Origin: Alicyclobacillus tolerans
GTDB taxonomy: Bacteria > Bacillota > Bacilli > Alicyclobacillales > Alicyclobacillaceae
Direction: 5' to 3'
NCBI RefSeq assembly: GCF_021739485.1
Contig: NZ_JAJFNK010000046.1
Coordinates: 1-38,251, forward strand
Length of the DNA: 38,251 nucleotides
The position numbers and the translations under genes were made by a program. Below, piece by piece: positions 9,098 through 16,990 of the stretch. Positions within the stretch are counted from its first letter, which is position 1. Every line of letters begins with the position of its first letter. Below the pieces are notes generated by a model that worked only from the letters and a program-made list of their open reading frames with translations, was not told the origin of the DNA and did no database searches.

Positions 9098-9115
9098 AAT
9101 GTTTTCCGACCGTAG

Positions 9116-9351
9116 GAAATCGAAAATGAGTACTTGTCGCTTGCACGACCCCAGGTCGACGTATGGCTGCAGTTACCAGTGAAAGAGCAGGCTCAGCACG
9201 TCGTGGAGATTCTTCGACCCCAACGGGACGGGCTTGGGGTTAATGACCAGCTATAGAATGTGTCAGGCGATGGGAGGGAAAATTGAAGTGACAAGTGCTC
9301 CGTGCAAAGGCACAGAATTTTCCATATACCTCCCGCTGGTCACGGGCTAGA
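9116..9351 (+). pseudogene. remnant of a sensor histidine kinase (sporulation-kinase type)
   Basis: Two pieces of one kinase are readable in different frames. Frame 2 from 9116 gives EIENEYLSLARPQVDVW and then VKEQAQHVVEILRPQ, which matches the end of a dimerisation domain (E.L.LA.PQ) and the linker to the ATPase domain. At about 9215-9223 the reading switches frame to NGTGLGLMTSYRMCQAMGG followed by KIEVTSAPCKGTEFSIYLPL and a stop at about 9349-9351, the G2 box and last strands of a HATPase_c domain. Most of the ATPase domain (N and G1 boxes, FFTTK) is missing between them, and a TAG precedes the fragment. This is a deletion-bearing relic related to KinA/B/C-type or similar kinases. It lies divergent to gerA. 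Confidence 0.75.
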
Positions 9352-9492
9352 CAATCCATGCGACAGAAATCGTGAAGGACTATCGAATATATATCGACGT
9401 AACACAGGAGGGATAGCACTGGTGGCTGTCATCGCAGTTGGCGGAGGCGGAGCCGCTGCACTCAAATCAAAAAGCCGAGAGAGGTGTTGCCG

Positions 9493-9600
9493 TTGGGAAC
9501 AATTCTTTTGGTGGTCGCGTTCCTATCTGAGATGATAATACTTAACTGGACACTTAAAATCCTGAAAAAACGTGTGGAAGCAAAGATGTCCAACAAATGA
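9493..9600 (+). CDS. possible 35-residue single-span membrane protein
   Basis: A short frame starting with TTG (GAGAGG eight bases upstream) encodes a hydrophobic N-terminal helix (GTILLVVAFLSEMIIL) and a basic tail (KILKKRVEAKMSNK). A strong terminator follows the stop by about ten bases, which supports a real transcription unit ending here. No family recognised. Confidence 0.4.
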   Translation: MGTILLVVAFLSEMIILNWTLKILKKRVEAKMSNK

Positions 9601-9610
9601 TATGCAGTGA

Positions 9611-9640
9611 CGAGGAGGCCCGATAACACGGGCCTCCTCG
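9611..9640 (+). terminator. intrinsic terminator, 12-bp perfect stem
   Basis: CGAGGAGGCCCG (9611-9622) pairs perfectly with CGGGCCTCCTCG (9629-9640) around a six-base loop, followed by CTTTGTTGG. It may serve the plus-strand unit before it and, less clearly, the minus-strand PrsA-like gene that ends at 9733. Confidence 0.75.
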
Positions 9641-9732
9641 CTTTGTTGGGGATAACGTCTGGGTCTTGAATGGGATACAAGTCTCTTTGTGATTGCCGTA
9701 AAAAGCTCCGCCTGTAGCCCGGCGTATCGTTA

Positions 9733-10677
9733 TTAAGAACCTGAAGAGGGGAGTGTGACCTTAATGTCCGCCTGCTTCTCCGCTTGGTTAACCAGATTGG
9801 TAAACGCATATTTGGATGAGGCGTCCGACAACATTTGGTTTTTGACTTGGGATGTTACAGTAGAGAGAGGTTCTACCGTACGGGCTAATACTTCCACAAC
9901 GAACCATCCATAGGTTGTATCAAACGGTTGCCCGACCTTTCCAATCGGTTGCGTGGTGACGGCTTTAGCATATTGAGGAACCCAGTTACTTGCTGGTTGG
10001 TTTGTGTAGAGCCCTCCATTGTTTTTGGAGCCAGGGTCTTGCGAGTATTCTTTCGCAAGTTTGTCCCAGTTTGATGCGCTATGGTTTGCCTGAAGCATCG
10101 TGTAAATTTTCTCTGCCTGTGCTTTTGATTTAACAAGGATTCCGTGTTGAGTCGTTAATGTGAAACTCGATAGATGCTGCTTGTAGTATGTGTTCAAATC
10201 GCTTTTGGGAATTAGACTGGCAGCGTATTGTTCCACTGCAAGCTCGTTGCTAATCGTTTTGGAGACGTCTGAGCCCGTAAGTTTTAAGCTTTGAACTTTT
10301 TGGTTGAATGATTGTGTTGAATTGTTGTAGGACTGCTGTATTACTTGATTTTTAAACTGTGAGGTCTCGTTTTGAATGGTGGCTGAGCTCGCCTTGAAAC
10401 CAGCTTGCGTCGCCTTGTTGGCTAGGATTCGGTCTATCGCGATGTACTGTTGCACGATCTGTGTTTTGGCCGTATTGGTACTCGCATTCACCTGTGGATT
10501 AACAAGACTCAGCACATTAATATAGTTGTCCATTTCCGTTTGGGTAACTGTTCCACCTTTATATGTCGCTACAATAGCAACTTTGTTGGAAGTTCCCTGT
10601 CCACATCCCGACAAGGGCAGGGCAATAAGAACAGGCAGGATGCCCATGGATACATAGCGTCGTATTTTGATGCTCAT
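9733..10677 (-). CDS. prsA: PrsA-like lipoprotein, parvulin-type peptidyl-prolyl isomerase
   Basis: 314 residues. The signal peptide ends in the lipobox LPLSGC, so the protein is probably anchored outside the membrane. An N-terminal SurA/PrsA-like helical region (VTQTEMDNYINVL, then a long Q/N/S/T-rich stretch) is followed by a parvulin domain from about residue 175: QHGILVKSKAQAEKIYTML, FDKLAKEYSQDPGSK-like (here WDKLAKEYSQDPGSKNNGG) and PFDTTYGWFVVEVL. PrsA helps secreted proteins fold after export. An AGGAGG site sits seven bases before the ATG. Monocistronic, with a terminator beyond its 3' end and a divergent small membrane gene upstream. Confidence 0.88.
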   Translation of the reverse strand: MSIKIRRYVSMGILPVLIALPLSGCGQGTSNKVAIVATYKGGTVTQTEMDNYINVLSLVNPQVNASTNTAKTQIVQQYIAIDRILANKATQAGFKASSATIQNETSQFKNQVIQQSYNNSTQSFNQKVQSLKLTGSDVSKTISNELAVEQYAASLIPKSDLNTYYKQHLSSFTLTTQHGILVKSKAQAEKIYTMLQANHSASNWDKLAKEYSQDPGSKNNGGLYTNQPASNWVPQYAKAVTTQPIGKVGQPFDTTYGWFVVEVLARTVEPLSTVTSQVKNQMLSDASSKYAFTNLVNQAEKQADIKVTLPSSGS

Positions 10678-10705
10678 TCAGAGTCCTCCTATGGTTCAAG
10701 TAAAG

Positions 10706-10735
10706 TTTACGTGTTACGTGTTTACGTGAATTATA
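10706..10735 (-). promoter_or_regulatory. TATAAT box with three ACGTG repeats (possible operator)
   Basis: On the minus strand a perfect TATAAT (10730-10735) is followed downstream by three directly repeated (T)TTACGTG units, read on the plus strand at 10706-10713, 10714-10720 and 10721-10728. They lie between the -10 and the prsA-like ribosome binding site, a position suited to a repressor. No clear -35 was found. Confidence 0.4.
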
Positions 10736-10815
10736 CCATCGAGGTATTTAATTCTTTTCTAAGTGTGAATCCCAGTCGAAAAGCGCAAGGGATAAGGCGT
10801 GAGAGGGGGGGCAAC

Positions 10816-11058
10816 ATGGGGGCAATTATAGGTGATGTCCTGACGGGTGTACTTGTCGTAATTCACATTGTGAGCCATAAACGGCAGGGGGATTTCCGTG
10901 GGTTCTGGTTACAAATTGCGGGGGCATTTTGTATCGGTTGGGAAGTGAATTTGCTCTTAAACATTCGGTCGGCACCCATGAATCCGATTGGAGCCATCGT
11001 AATTGTTGGCTTTCTGGCGGGGCTTTTTTACGTGTTAGCGAAGGTACGAAGGAAGTAG
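10816..11058 (+). CDS. small membrane protein, 80 residues, unknown
   Basis: Starts at an ATG behind a GAGAGGGGGGG site. Predicted helices cover about residues 3-19, 29-47 and 57-74, with an HKRQGDFRG loop between the first two and a basic end (KVRRK). I do not recognise the family. Divergent from the PrsA-like gene; the longer in-frame extension to 10450 lies antisense inside that gene and is ignored. Confidence 0.55.
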   Translation: MGAIIGDVLTGVLVVIHIVSHKRQGDFRGFWLQIAGAFCIGWEVNLLLNIRSAPMNPIGAIVIVGFLAGLFYVLAKVRRK

Positions 11059-11208
11059 CTCGCTCCGTTGTAGAGGAGAACTACGAACAAAAAGGTTGAA
11101 GCCTGCGCAGCAGGGTGCAAAATTCAAATAAATTCGTTGTAAACACAAACATTCTCCACATTTAAGGATTATTTTTTATCTAACGCGATTGACAGAGGGG
11201 TGCTCCGC

Positions 11209-11649
11209 ATGAAATCAAGTAACGTTGTTCTCTCCGCCTTAATCGTTCTGGCTGGTGTCGTTGCGTTTCCAGCAACCTTTGGATCGTTGAGAGGTCTCAC
11301 AGGGGTTGGCGGGAATGCTAACGCCAGAGCAAGCCGTCGAATGGTCAAACAAATACCTCTACGAACTCGTCTGTGCAAACAGTAAACGCAGTGGCTGATG
11401 ACTGGAAGTGGTCATTGAGTCAGCAGCATCTCAAGGCCGGGGGAACCCGTGAAGTTCGTCTTGTCCTCGACACAAGGAACACACGGATTTTCCATTCAGC
11501 GAACCAACATCAATGTTCCAGTTTCTACGGGTGCTCCTTCGCAGAAGGTCCTTTGGACGCCCAGCACCAAAGGCACGTATACAATCGTGTGCAGCATTTA
11601 TTGCGGTGCCGGACACAGTTCGATGGTGAGTACTTTGACCGTATCGTAG
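11209..11649 (+). pseudogene. CuA-type cupredoxin (COX2-like secreted domain), two frameshifts
   Basis: The frame opens at ATG 11209 (AGAGGGG site eight bases upstream) with a signal or anchor helix (VVLSALIVLAGVVAFPATF). Around 11335 the homology moves to another frame (SNGQTNTSTNSSVQTVNAVA, then DDWKWSLSQQHLKAG), and near 11440 returns to the first (VKFVLSSTQGTHGFSI and onwards). The C-terminus carries CSIYCGAGHSSM, the C-x3-C-x3-H-x2-M signature of the binuclear CuA site of cytochrome c oxidase subunit II. With both shifts repaired it would be a complete small secreted cupredoxin of about 150 residues. As written, the first frame stops at 11385. Two compensating indels, in or beside homopolymers, may be true decay or sequencing errors. 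No oxidase subunit I is adjacent. Confidence 0.75.
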
Positions 11650-11673
11650 GCTCATGAGCGAAAACAGACACAA

Positions 11674-11712
11674 CCCCTGCGAAGAATGATTCGTAGATGC
11701 TATCGCAAGGGG
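11674..11712 (+). terminator. possible terminator hairpin after the cupredoxin
   Basis: CCCCTGCGA (11674-11682) pairs with TCGCAAGGGG (11703-11712) with one bulged base and a 20-base loop. It follows the cupredoxin stop by 25 bases. No T run. Confidence 0.4.
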
Positions 11713-11761
11713 GGTGAGTCCAAGGCTTCTGCAGGGTGCGTATCCCGAAAAAAACAGACGC

Positions 11762-12230
11762 TCAACTGGATGCAAGCACCGGGTGTTTGGCGACGCCAAG
11801 GGCTTGATGTCTCCACAGGGTTTTTTCGACGTCTTCCACTTGACTGTCGTTGCAATCCACTATGAGAATCACGTCTCCTGCGGTGCTTCGCTGGAACACT
11901 TTTTGGCCTGCGGTCATCCACTCAATGAGCAACCCGACGACAGCACCAGCAGTCATACCGATGAGCCCCCAAATCACTGGACCCCAAAGCCAGAACAAAT
12001 CCATAAATCGCTCCGAGCAGCATACCAACCATGCCAAATATGAAAAGCAGGTCCACGTAGCTTCGTCCGTCTCGATGAACGGCTTGGGTAGAAGGAGGGG
12101 TCGGAATGTGTTTGTCCAAAGGTAATGCAAGAATTTTCCCCTCTGGAATCCCCTGTTGTTCCAATTCGATAATCGCTAACTCTAAGTAAATCGAGTGTTG
12201 AAATACGGACACAAGGTGCATCCGACTCAA
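11762..12230 (-). pseudogene. glycine-rich membrane protein with one frameshift
   Basis: Two overlapping minus-strand frames form one protein of about 155 residues. The first (from 12230) gives a soluble start, SRMHLVSVFQHSIYLELAII then ELEQQGIPEGKILALPLDK, and a first helix FIFGMVGMLLGAIYGFVLALG. The second continues with GPVIWGLIGMTAGAVVGLLI and the soluble tail VILIVDCNDSQVEDVEKTLW. The switch occurs in the TTTGGGG run near 11985. The small-residue spacing in the helices resembles glycine-zipper membrane proteins, and the soluble ends look ferredoxin-like; no family is recalled with confidence. The TTG start overlaps the stop of the upstream gene as TTGA, so the two are coupled. The indel sits in a homopolymer and may be a sequencing error. 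Confidence 0.6.
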
Positions 12231-13018
12231 TGCCTCCCCTCTGAAGTTGGTTTTGGCAGGATGAAGTTTGGGTTTCCGTACCGGTCTGACAAAAAACGTG
12301 ACTGCTCCACCTTAAACAGTTTATTGAGTTCCTTGATGAGCACATACGCATCATATGAAGCCAGACCGTAAATCGAAGGTAAAAATAGCAGCCATTCGAA
12401 GTCCAGAACGGATCGAGCCATGTCAAAATGACCCGTCATGGTGAAGAGGAGGGCGTTACCTAAATGCGACTCGTAGACGGAGACGACAAAACAGATCAAC
12501 AAATAAAATCCAGATGGCAGTCGATTAAAGTAGATTTGTCCCAGTCCCGGAGTGACCAGGGACCAAGTCACTCCCGTCCATGGGTTGCGAATCCCTAAGT
12601 AATTACTTTCTAGTGGTGAAATTTTCGCGGGCAAGATGGACGCATCCTCGCGGTCTGCCACCAGATACAGCTTATTCAAGTCAACTGTAAGGCGGTAACT
12701 GTTCCACATACTGAATAGGTATACACCCATATAAAGAAAAAACCATCTCGGGTCGAGTACGGCTTTTGCCTGATCAAAATGTCCAGTCATGGAGAATAAA
12801 ATGGCTAAGTTGAGTTTTGACTCGACATTGATAAAAAACTCCCAAAGCATGAGCATGGCACCAGTAAAGTACTTACAGAGCATCATATGACCCGCCCCAG
12901 GGAATGCAAGGGACCAGAACACCGTAACCCAAGGGTTTCGCAGGTGAAATTGGTTGACGATGAAAGACGACACGTGAACGTAAGGGCGACGGACTTTTCT
13001 TGAATAGGTATTTGACAT
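12227..13018 (-). CDS. membrane protein with an internal tandem duplication
   Basis: 263 residues. Two similar halves are obvious: NPWVTVFWSLAFPGAGHMML and NPWTGVTWSLVTPGLGQIYF, each followed by two further hydrophobic helices, the shared phrase FSMTGHFDQAKAVLD / FTMTGHFDMARSVLD, and a close YRLTVDLNKLY / YVLIKELNKLF. The WSL..PG.G.. start recalls TM2-like or DUF5683-like modules, but I cannot name the family. Five to six transmembrane segments in all. ATG 13018 is chosen because GGAG lies seven bases upstream; the frame extends to 13141 without such a site. The next gene overlaps its stop. Function unknown. Confidence 0.65.
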   Translation of the reverse strand: MSNTYSRKVRRPYVHVSSFIVNQFHLRNPWVTVFWSLAFPGAGHMMLCKYFTGAMLMLWEFFINVESKLNLAILFSMTGHFDQAKAVLDPRWFFLYMGVYLFSMWNSYRLTVDLNKLYLVADREDASILPAKISPLESNYLGIRNPWTGVTWSLVTPGLGQIYFNRLPSGFYLLICFVVSVYESHLGNALLFTMTGHFDMARSVLDFEWLLFLPSIYGLASYDAYVLIKELNKLFKVEQSRFLSDRYGNPNFILPKPTSEGRH

Positions 13019-13269
13019 CAGGTTACTCCATGTGGTTGTTTTTGGACATTTTTCCCAGAATGCCTCAATGTATTCAACCATCGTGCAATTTAGAGAATTA
13101 GCTTTTAGAGCAAGTGCTGTTCTTCCACCGCGTAGTCCCACAAGAACCTAAAGTACTCAGACAGGTATTGCTCAATGATTGTCGAAGATTACCGATGAAA
13201 TGATAAGAAATTCCGCCTTAAAAGGACTATGACGCCAACGCCCCTGTGTAGAGGAGATGAATGTGACGT

Positions 13270-14097
13270 ATGCTCTGGCGCCGCCGGTCAGTAACTCCTT
13301 GCGAAATCAAGATGCAATGTGTCAACAGTGCGATGGAACAGCAACAGTTTCAGACGTTGCGACAATCCATCGTGGATCTGCCACAAAGGGACAACGTGCA
13401 CGCTCTGCACGGTTTTGAAATTTTGAATCGCCCTCTTCTCGGCACCGAATTTTCCAGTGTTGAAGAGTTCTATTCTTTTAGCGCTTCACATGGACGAAGC
13501 CGTGTGTTAGACATTTTCACGATCAACCTTGGGTTGCAGAGATTTCGAGACTCTACGTTGTCTGAATCCTCTCAAAGCGGGCAGCCTCTGGTCTTTGTGA
13601 ACATTCACCTTTCCACCTTGTTTTCGGACGAATGGCAGGATTTGTTGGTTGACCTCCCTGTACCTCCGACTTCCGTTGTGCTCGAACTGTCTGAACGTGA
13701 AGGATTAAACACCTATTCAAATCGGGACGTAGACTTTATGATGCGTGATTTGCAGAGGGCCGGCCTAAAGGTCGCCGTTGATGACGTCGGAATGGGCTAC
13801 TCTGGATTGCACACACTGGCGATGGTGCACCCAGACTATGTGAAAATTGATCGTCAATTGGTGTTCAACATCGACCACGACCCCTATCGCCAACACATGA
13901 TGAAATCGTTGGTGGAGTATTGGAAGCGAGAAGACGTAAGCACCATTGCGGAAGGCATCGAGCGTGAGCAGGAAGTTGCATTCTTTACCGAAATCGGTAC
14001 AACCTTCGGACAAGGCTATTGGTTCCAACAACCTGAGCCAGTAGCAGTTGCCACCCAGCGGATAGAAGCGCAGGCAAGAGATTCACTGCATGCATGA
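13270..14097 (+). CDS. EAL-domain c-di-GMP phosphodiesterase
   Basis: 275 residues as drawn; stand-alone EAL domain without GGDEF or transmembrane parts. The residues expected for catalysis are present: ExLxR as EILNR (E50), N in FVNIHLS, E in LELSERE, the DD pair in VAVDDVGMGYS, K in VKIDR, E in AEGIE, and Q in GQGYWF. It should hydrolyse cyclic di-GMP to pGpG. The start is doubtful. The best ribosome binding site (GAGGAG, 13251-13256) sits in front of GTG 13263 in another frame, which encodes a short leader containing CQQC before running out of frame; a one-base indel near 13340 would join the two. The ATG at 13270 has poor spacing. Monocistronic. Confidence 0.8.
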   Translation: MLWRRRSVTPCEIKMQCVNSAMEQQQFQTLRQSIVDLPQRDNVHALHGFEILNRPLLGTEFSSVEEFYSFSASHGRSRVLDIFTINLGLQRFRDSTLSESSQSGQPLVFVNIHLSTLFSDEWQDLLVDLPVPPTSVVLELSEREGLNTYSNRDVDFMMRDLQRAGLKVAVDDVGMGYSGLHTLAMVHPDYVKIDRQLVFNIDHDPYRQHMMKSLVEYWKREDVSTIAEGIEREQEVAFFTEIGTTFGQGYWFQQPEPVAVATQRIEAQARDSLHA

Positions 14098-14108
14098 GGG
14101 TCACCAAT

Positions 14109-14150
14109 GGGCCGGGTGGCGCCCCGAAGGCAAGTACCTGGGCCCTTTAG
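14109..14150 (+). terminator. GC-rich hairpin after the EAL gene, possible terminator
   Basis: GGGCC near 14111 can pair with GGCCC near 14146, enclosing a smaller GGGTGGCGCCCC hairpin; TTTAGG follows. It lies within 60 bases of the EAL gene stop. No riboswitch consensus was recognised in it. Confidence 0.35.
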
Positions 14151-14157
14151 GTCTCTA

Positions 14158-14559
14158 TGAGAAGTTCATTCTTGTCTGGGATCGTTTGGCCACACAATGA
14201 CCACAAATTGGTTTGCCTCTGTACATCACTTCGTTCATCCCCGAAAACTCTACACGCAGGTCCCCTTACACTGTCACAGCCAGAGAAACTATCACATATG
14301 GTAAAAACGTCTAGCTCTCCGACTGTATTACATAGCTCTATCGAATTAGTTCATAAGTGGTCTTTTCGAATATTGGTGTACGTGGTTCAAAAAACTCATT
14401 CGTTCAAATGAGTCATGGAGAAAATGAACTAAACGGCTCTACCGCCTACCCCTTTGTTTCAACATGATATTTTATGGAAGCACTTGAGCTTCATTGAAAT
14501 ATGCCCCGTGGAAAACCTAAGGAAATGACAGGCAACTAGGAAAGGAGAGGGGACAACGT
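14158..14559. other. long upstream region of the cyd operon
   Basis: About 400 non-coding bases precede cydA. It holds a perfect 7-bp inverted repeat, ACTCATT (14394-14400) and AATGAGT (14407-14413), which could be an operator. I looked for a Rex-type TTGTGA..TCACAA site and did not see a convincing one. No gene is supported; the promoter cannot be placed with confidence. Confidence 0.4.
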
Positions 14560-15951
14560 ATGAGTAACTTGTTGTTGGCGCGCCTGCAGTTTGGCGTTAC
14601 AACGGTCTACCACTTTTTTTTCGTCCCGTTGACCATTGGGCTTGTTTTTCTCATTGCTATCATGGAGACGGCTTATGTGACTACGAACAACGAGACGTAT
14701 AAAAAGATGGCACAGTTCTGGGGGAAATTGTTTCTGATCAATTTCTCAGTCGGTGTGGTCACCGGTATCATGCAGGAATTTCAGTTTGGGATGAACTGGT
14801 CCAGTTATTCGCGGTTTGTCGGCGATGTATTTGGCGCACCGCTGGCCGTCGAAGCCTTAGTCGCCTTCTTTATGGAGTCCACTTTTCTTGGAGTCTGGAT
14901 CTTCGGCTGGGATAAAGTATCCAAGAAAATTCACCTGTTGTCGATTTGGCTGGTTACGATTGGAACCACTCTATCCGCCTTTTGGATCTTGACGGCAAAC
15001 TCTTTTATGCAAGAACCGGTAGGTTACGTGGTCCGCAATGGACACGCGGAAATGTCCAGCTTTGGCGCACTGCTGACCAACCCACAATTGTGGTTGGAAT
15101 TTCCTCACGTGTGGTTTGGGGCTTTAGCGACCGGTGCCTTCTTCGTAGCGGGCATCAGCGCTTATCATTTGTTGCGCAAGAATTCGATTCACGTTTTTAA
15201 ACGTTCATTTCACATCGCGGCAACCATTGCAGTTGTGGCAAGTCTGCTTGTGGCTGTGGTTGGTCATGAGCAGGCACAGCACCTTGTAACGGCTCAACCC
15301 ATGAAGATGGCCGCTTCTGAAGCACTGTGGAACACGAGTCCTGAGCATGCCCCTTGGACCGTAGTGGCTGGGATTAATTCCGCAGACCACAAGAACACCT
15401 TCGAAATTCAAATTCCGGATGCGCTTAGCATTCTGGCCTATAACACGACCCATGGCAAGGTTGAGGGAATCAATCAGTTACAGGCCCAGTACGTCAAACA
15501 GTTTGGTCCTGGCAACTACATCCCACCCGTCGCGATTGCGTTCTGGAGTTTCCGCATCATGGTGGCCGCAGGTGGTTTCATGATTTTGTTCGCTCTGTAT
15601 GGGGTATACGTTTCGATCAAAGAACGCCTTGACCAGAGCCGTCGATTCCTAAAGGCCATGGTACCAGCGATTTTCCTGCCGTTCCTTGCAAATACGATGG
15701 GTTGGATTATGACAGAAATCGGGCGTCAGCCTTGGGCAGTGTATGGACTGTTGAAAACATCGGCGGGTGTCTCGCCGACCGTATCCGCAGCCATGGTGTG
15801 GACGACGTTGATCGGTTTTGCGTTGGTGTATGGCATATTGGCAGTGATCGACGTGTACTTGCTTGTAAAGTACTTAAAGCAACATCCTGATGCACCATTA
15901 GATCAATCCACACATTCGGATCACCATGTAGCCTCAGCAGCAAATTTGTAA
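14560..15951 (+). CDS. cydA: cytochrome bd quinol oxidase subunit I
   Basis: 463 residues, nine predicted helices. Haem ligands are visible: H18 in TVYHFFFVPLTIG for b595/d, H in EFPHVWFGA for b558, and M in the TMGWIMTEIGRQPW segment. The quinol-binding region begins QPMKMAASEALW, and the Q-loop is of the short type usual in Firmicutes. Cytochrome bd reduces oxygen to water with quinol at high oxygen affinity. A GGAAAGGAGAGGGG site lies before ATG 14560. First gene of the cydABDC operon, 25 bases before cydB. Confidence 0.96.
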   Translation: MSNLLLARLQFGVTTVYHFFFVPLTIGLVFLIAIMETAYVTTNNETYKKMAQFWGKLFLINFSVGVVTGIMQEFQFGMNWSSYSRFVGDVFGAPLAVEALVAFFMESTFLGVWIFGWDKVSKKIHLLSIWLVTIGTTLSAFWILTANSFMQEPVGYVVRNGHAEMSSFGALLTNPQLWLEFPHVWFGALATGAFFVAGISAYHLLRKNSIHVFKRSFHIAATIAVVASLLVAVVGHEQAQHLVTAQPMKMAASEALWNTSPEHAPWTVVAGINSADHKNTFEIQIPDALSILAYNTTHGKVEGINQLQAQYVKQFGPGNYIPPVAIAFWSFRIMVAAGGFMILFALYGVYVSIKERLDQSRRFLKAMVPAIFLPFLANTMGWIMTEIGRQPWAVYGLLKTSAGVSPTVSAAMVWTTLIGFALVYGILAVIDVYLLVKYLKQHPDAPLDQSTHSDHHVASAANL

Positions 15952-15976
15952 CCACGGATGAGAGGAGGTCCACGCA

Positions 15977-16990
15977 ATGAACTTGAATATCCTCTGGTTT
16001 ATGATCATTGTCGTCCTGTTCATGGGTTTCTTCTTTCTCGAAGGGTTCGACTTTGGCGTTGGTATTTTGTTACCTTTTCTAGGTAAAAAGGACGTTGAAC
16101 GACGGGTTCTGGTGAACACCATTGGCCCTTTTTGGGACGGCAATGAGGTTTGGCTGCTAACTGCAGGAGGCGGTATGTTTGCGGCGTTCCCAAACTGGTA
16201 CGCAACTTTGTTCAGCGGCTTTTACTTGGCTTTATTCCTCATGTTGCTTGCACTGATTGGACGCGGCGTCGCGTTTGAGTTTCGGAGTAAGGTGAATCAT
16301 CCGAAGTGGCGTTCCACCTGGGATTGGGTGATTTTTGGCGGCAGTTTGCTTCCTCCACTCCTATGGGGTGTGGCTTTGGCGAACATCATGAAAGGCGTCC
16401 CCATTGACGCGCACATGAATTATGTGGGTGGGTTTTGGAATCTCATTAACATCTATTCGGTCGTAGGGGGTCTGGCTACCGTAGCGCTGTTTGTTCTTCA
16501 CGGGGCCTTGTTCCTCACGCTAAAAACCGACGGAGAATTGCTTGAACGGGCACGGAAGGCCGCTTTACGAATTGGCGGGTTAACCACAGGGATTTTGTTC
16601 TTGTTTGTCGTTCTCAGTTACTTCTGGACAGATATGTTTACGAAACAAGGTATCGACCCTGGACCCGTACCTGTCGTCGCTGGTATTGTATTGATTTCCG
16701 TTCGTTTCTTGATCCGTTCCAAACACAATGGATGGGCTTTTGGCATGACCGGAGTCACGATTATCTTATCCACGCTGACCGTGTTTTTGGGGCTGTTCCC
16801 TCGTGTGATGATTAGCTCTATCAACCCGGCGTGGAGCCTGACAATTTACAACGCGGCATCCAACCACTACTCTCTGCAGGTGATGACGGTGATCGCGTTA
16901 TCAGTGGTTCCCTTTGTGCTCGCGTATCAAGCCTGGAACTATATCGTGTTTCGGCAACGGATTCAACCTGCAGATCACCTGGATTACTGA
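15977..16990 (+). CDS. cydB: cytochrome bd quinol oxidase subunit II
   Basis: 337 residues with eight or nine helices. The N-terminal region FFLEGFDFGVGILLPFLG and the TIGPFWDGNEVWLLTAGG stretch are the conserved CydB signature. It has a GAGAGGAGG site eight bases before its ATG. Its stop overlaps the start of cydD as TGATG, so the exporter is translationally coupled to the oxidase. Confidence 0.96.
   Translation: MNLNILWFMIIVVLFMGFFFLEGFDFGVGILLPFLGKKDVERRVLVNTIGPFWDGNEVWLLTAGGGMFAAFPNWYATLFSGFYLALFLMLLALIGRGVAFEFRSKVNHPKWRSTWDWVIFGGSLLPPLLWGVALANIMKGVPIDAHMNYVGGFWNLINIYSVVGGLATVALFVLHGALFLTLKTDGELLERARKAALRIGGLTTGILFLFVVLSYFWTDMFTKQGIDPGPVPVVAGIVLISVRFLIRSKHNGWAFGMTGVTIILSTLTVFLGLFPRVMISSINPAWSLTIYNAASNHYSLQVMTVIALSVVPFVLAYQAWNYIVFRQRIQPADHLDY

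Noticed and set aside
14098..14156. Riboswitch (c-di-GMP or other) after the EAL gene
   Set aside because: The stretch is GC-rich and foldable, but none of the conserved cores of the classes I know is present; a terminator is the simpler reading.
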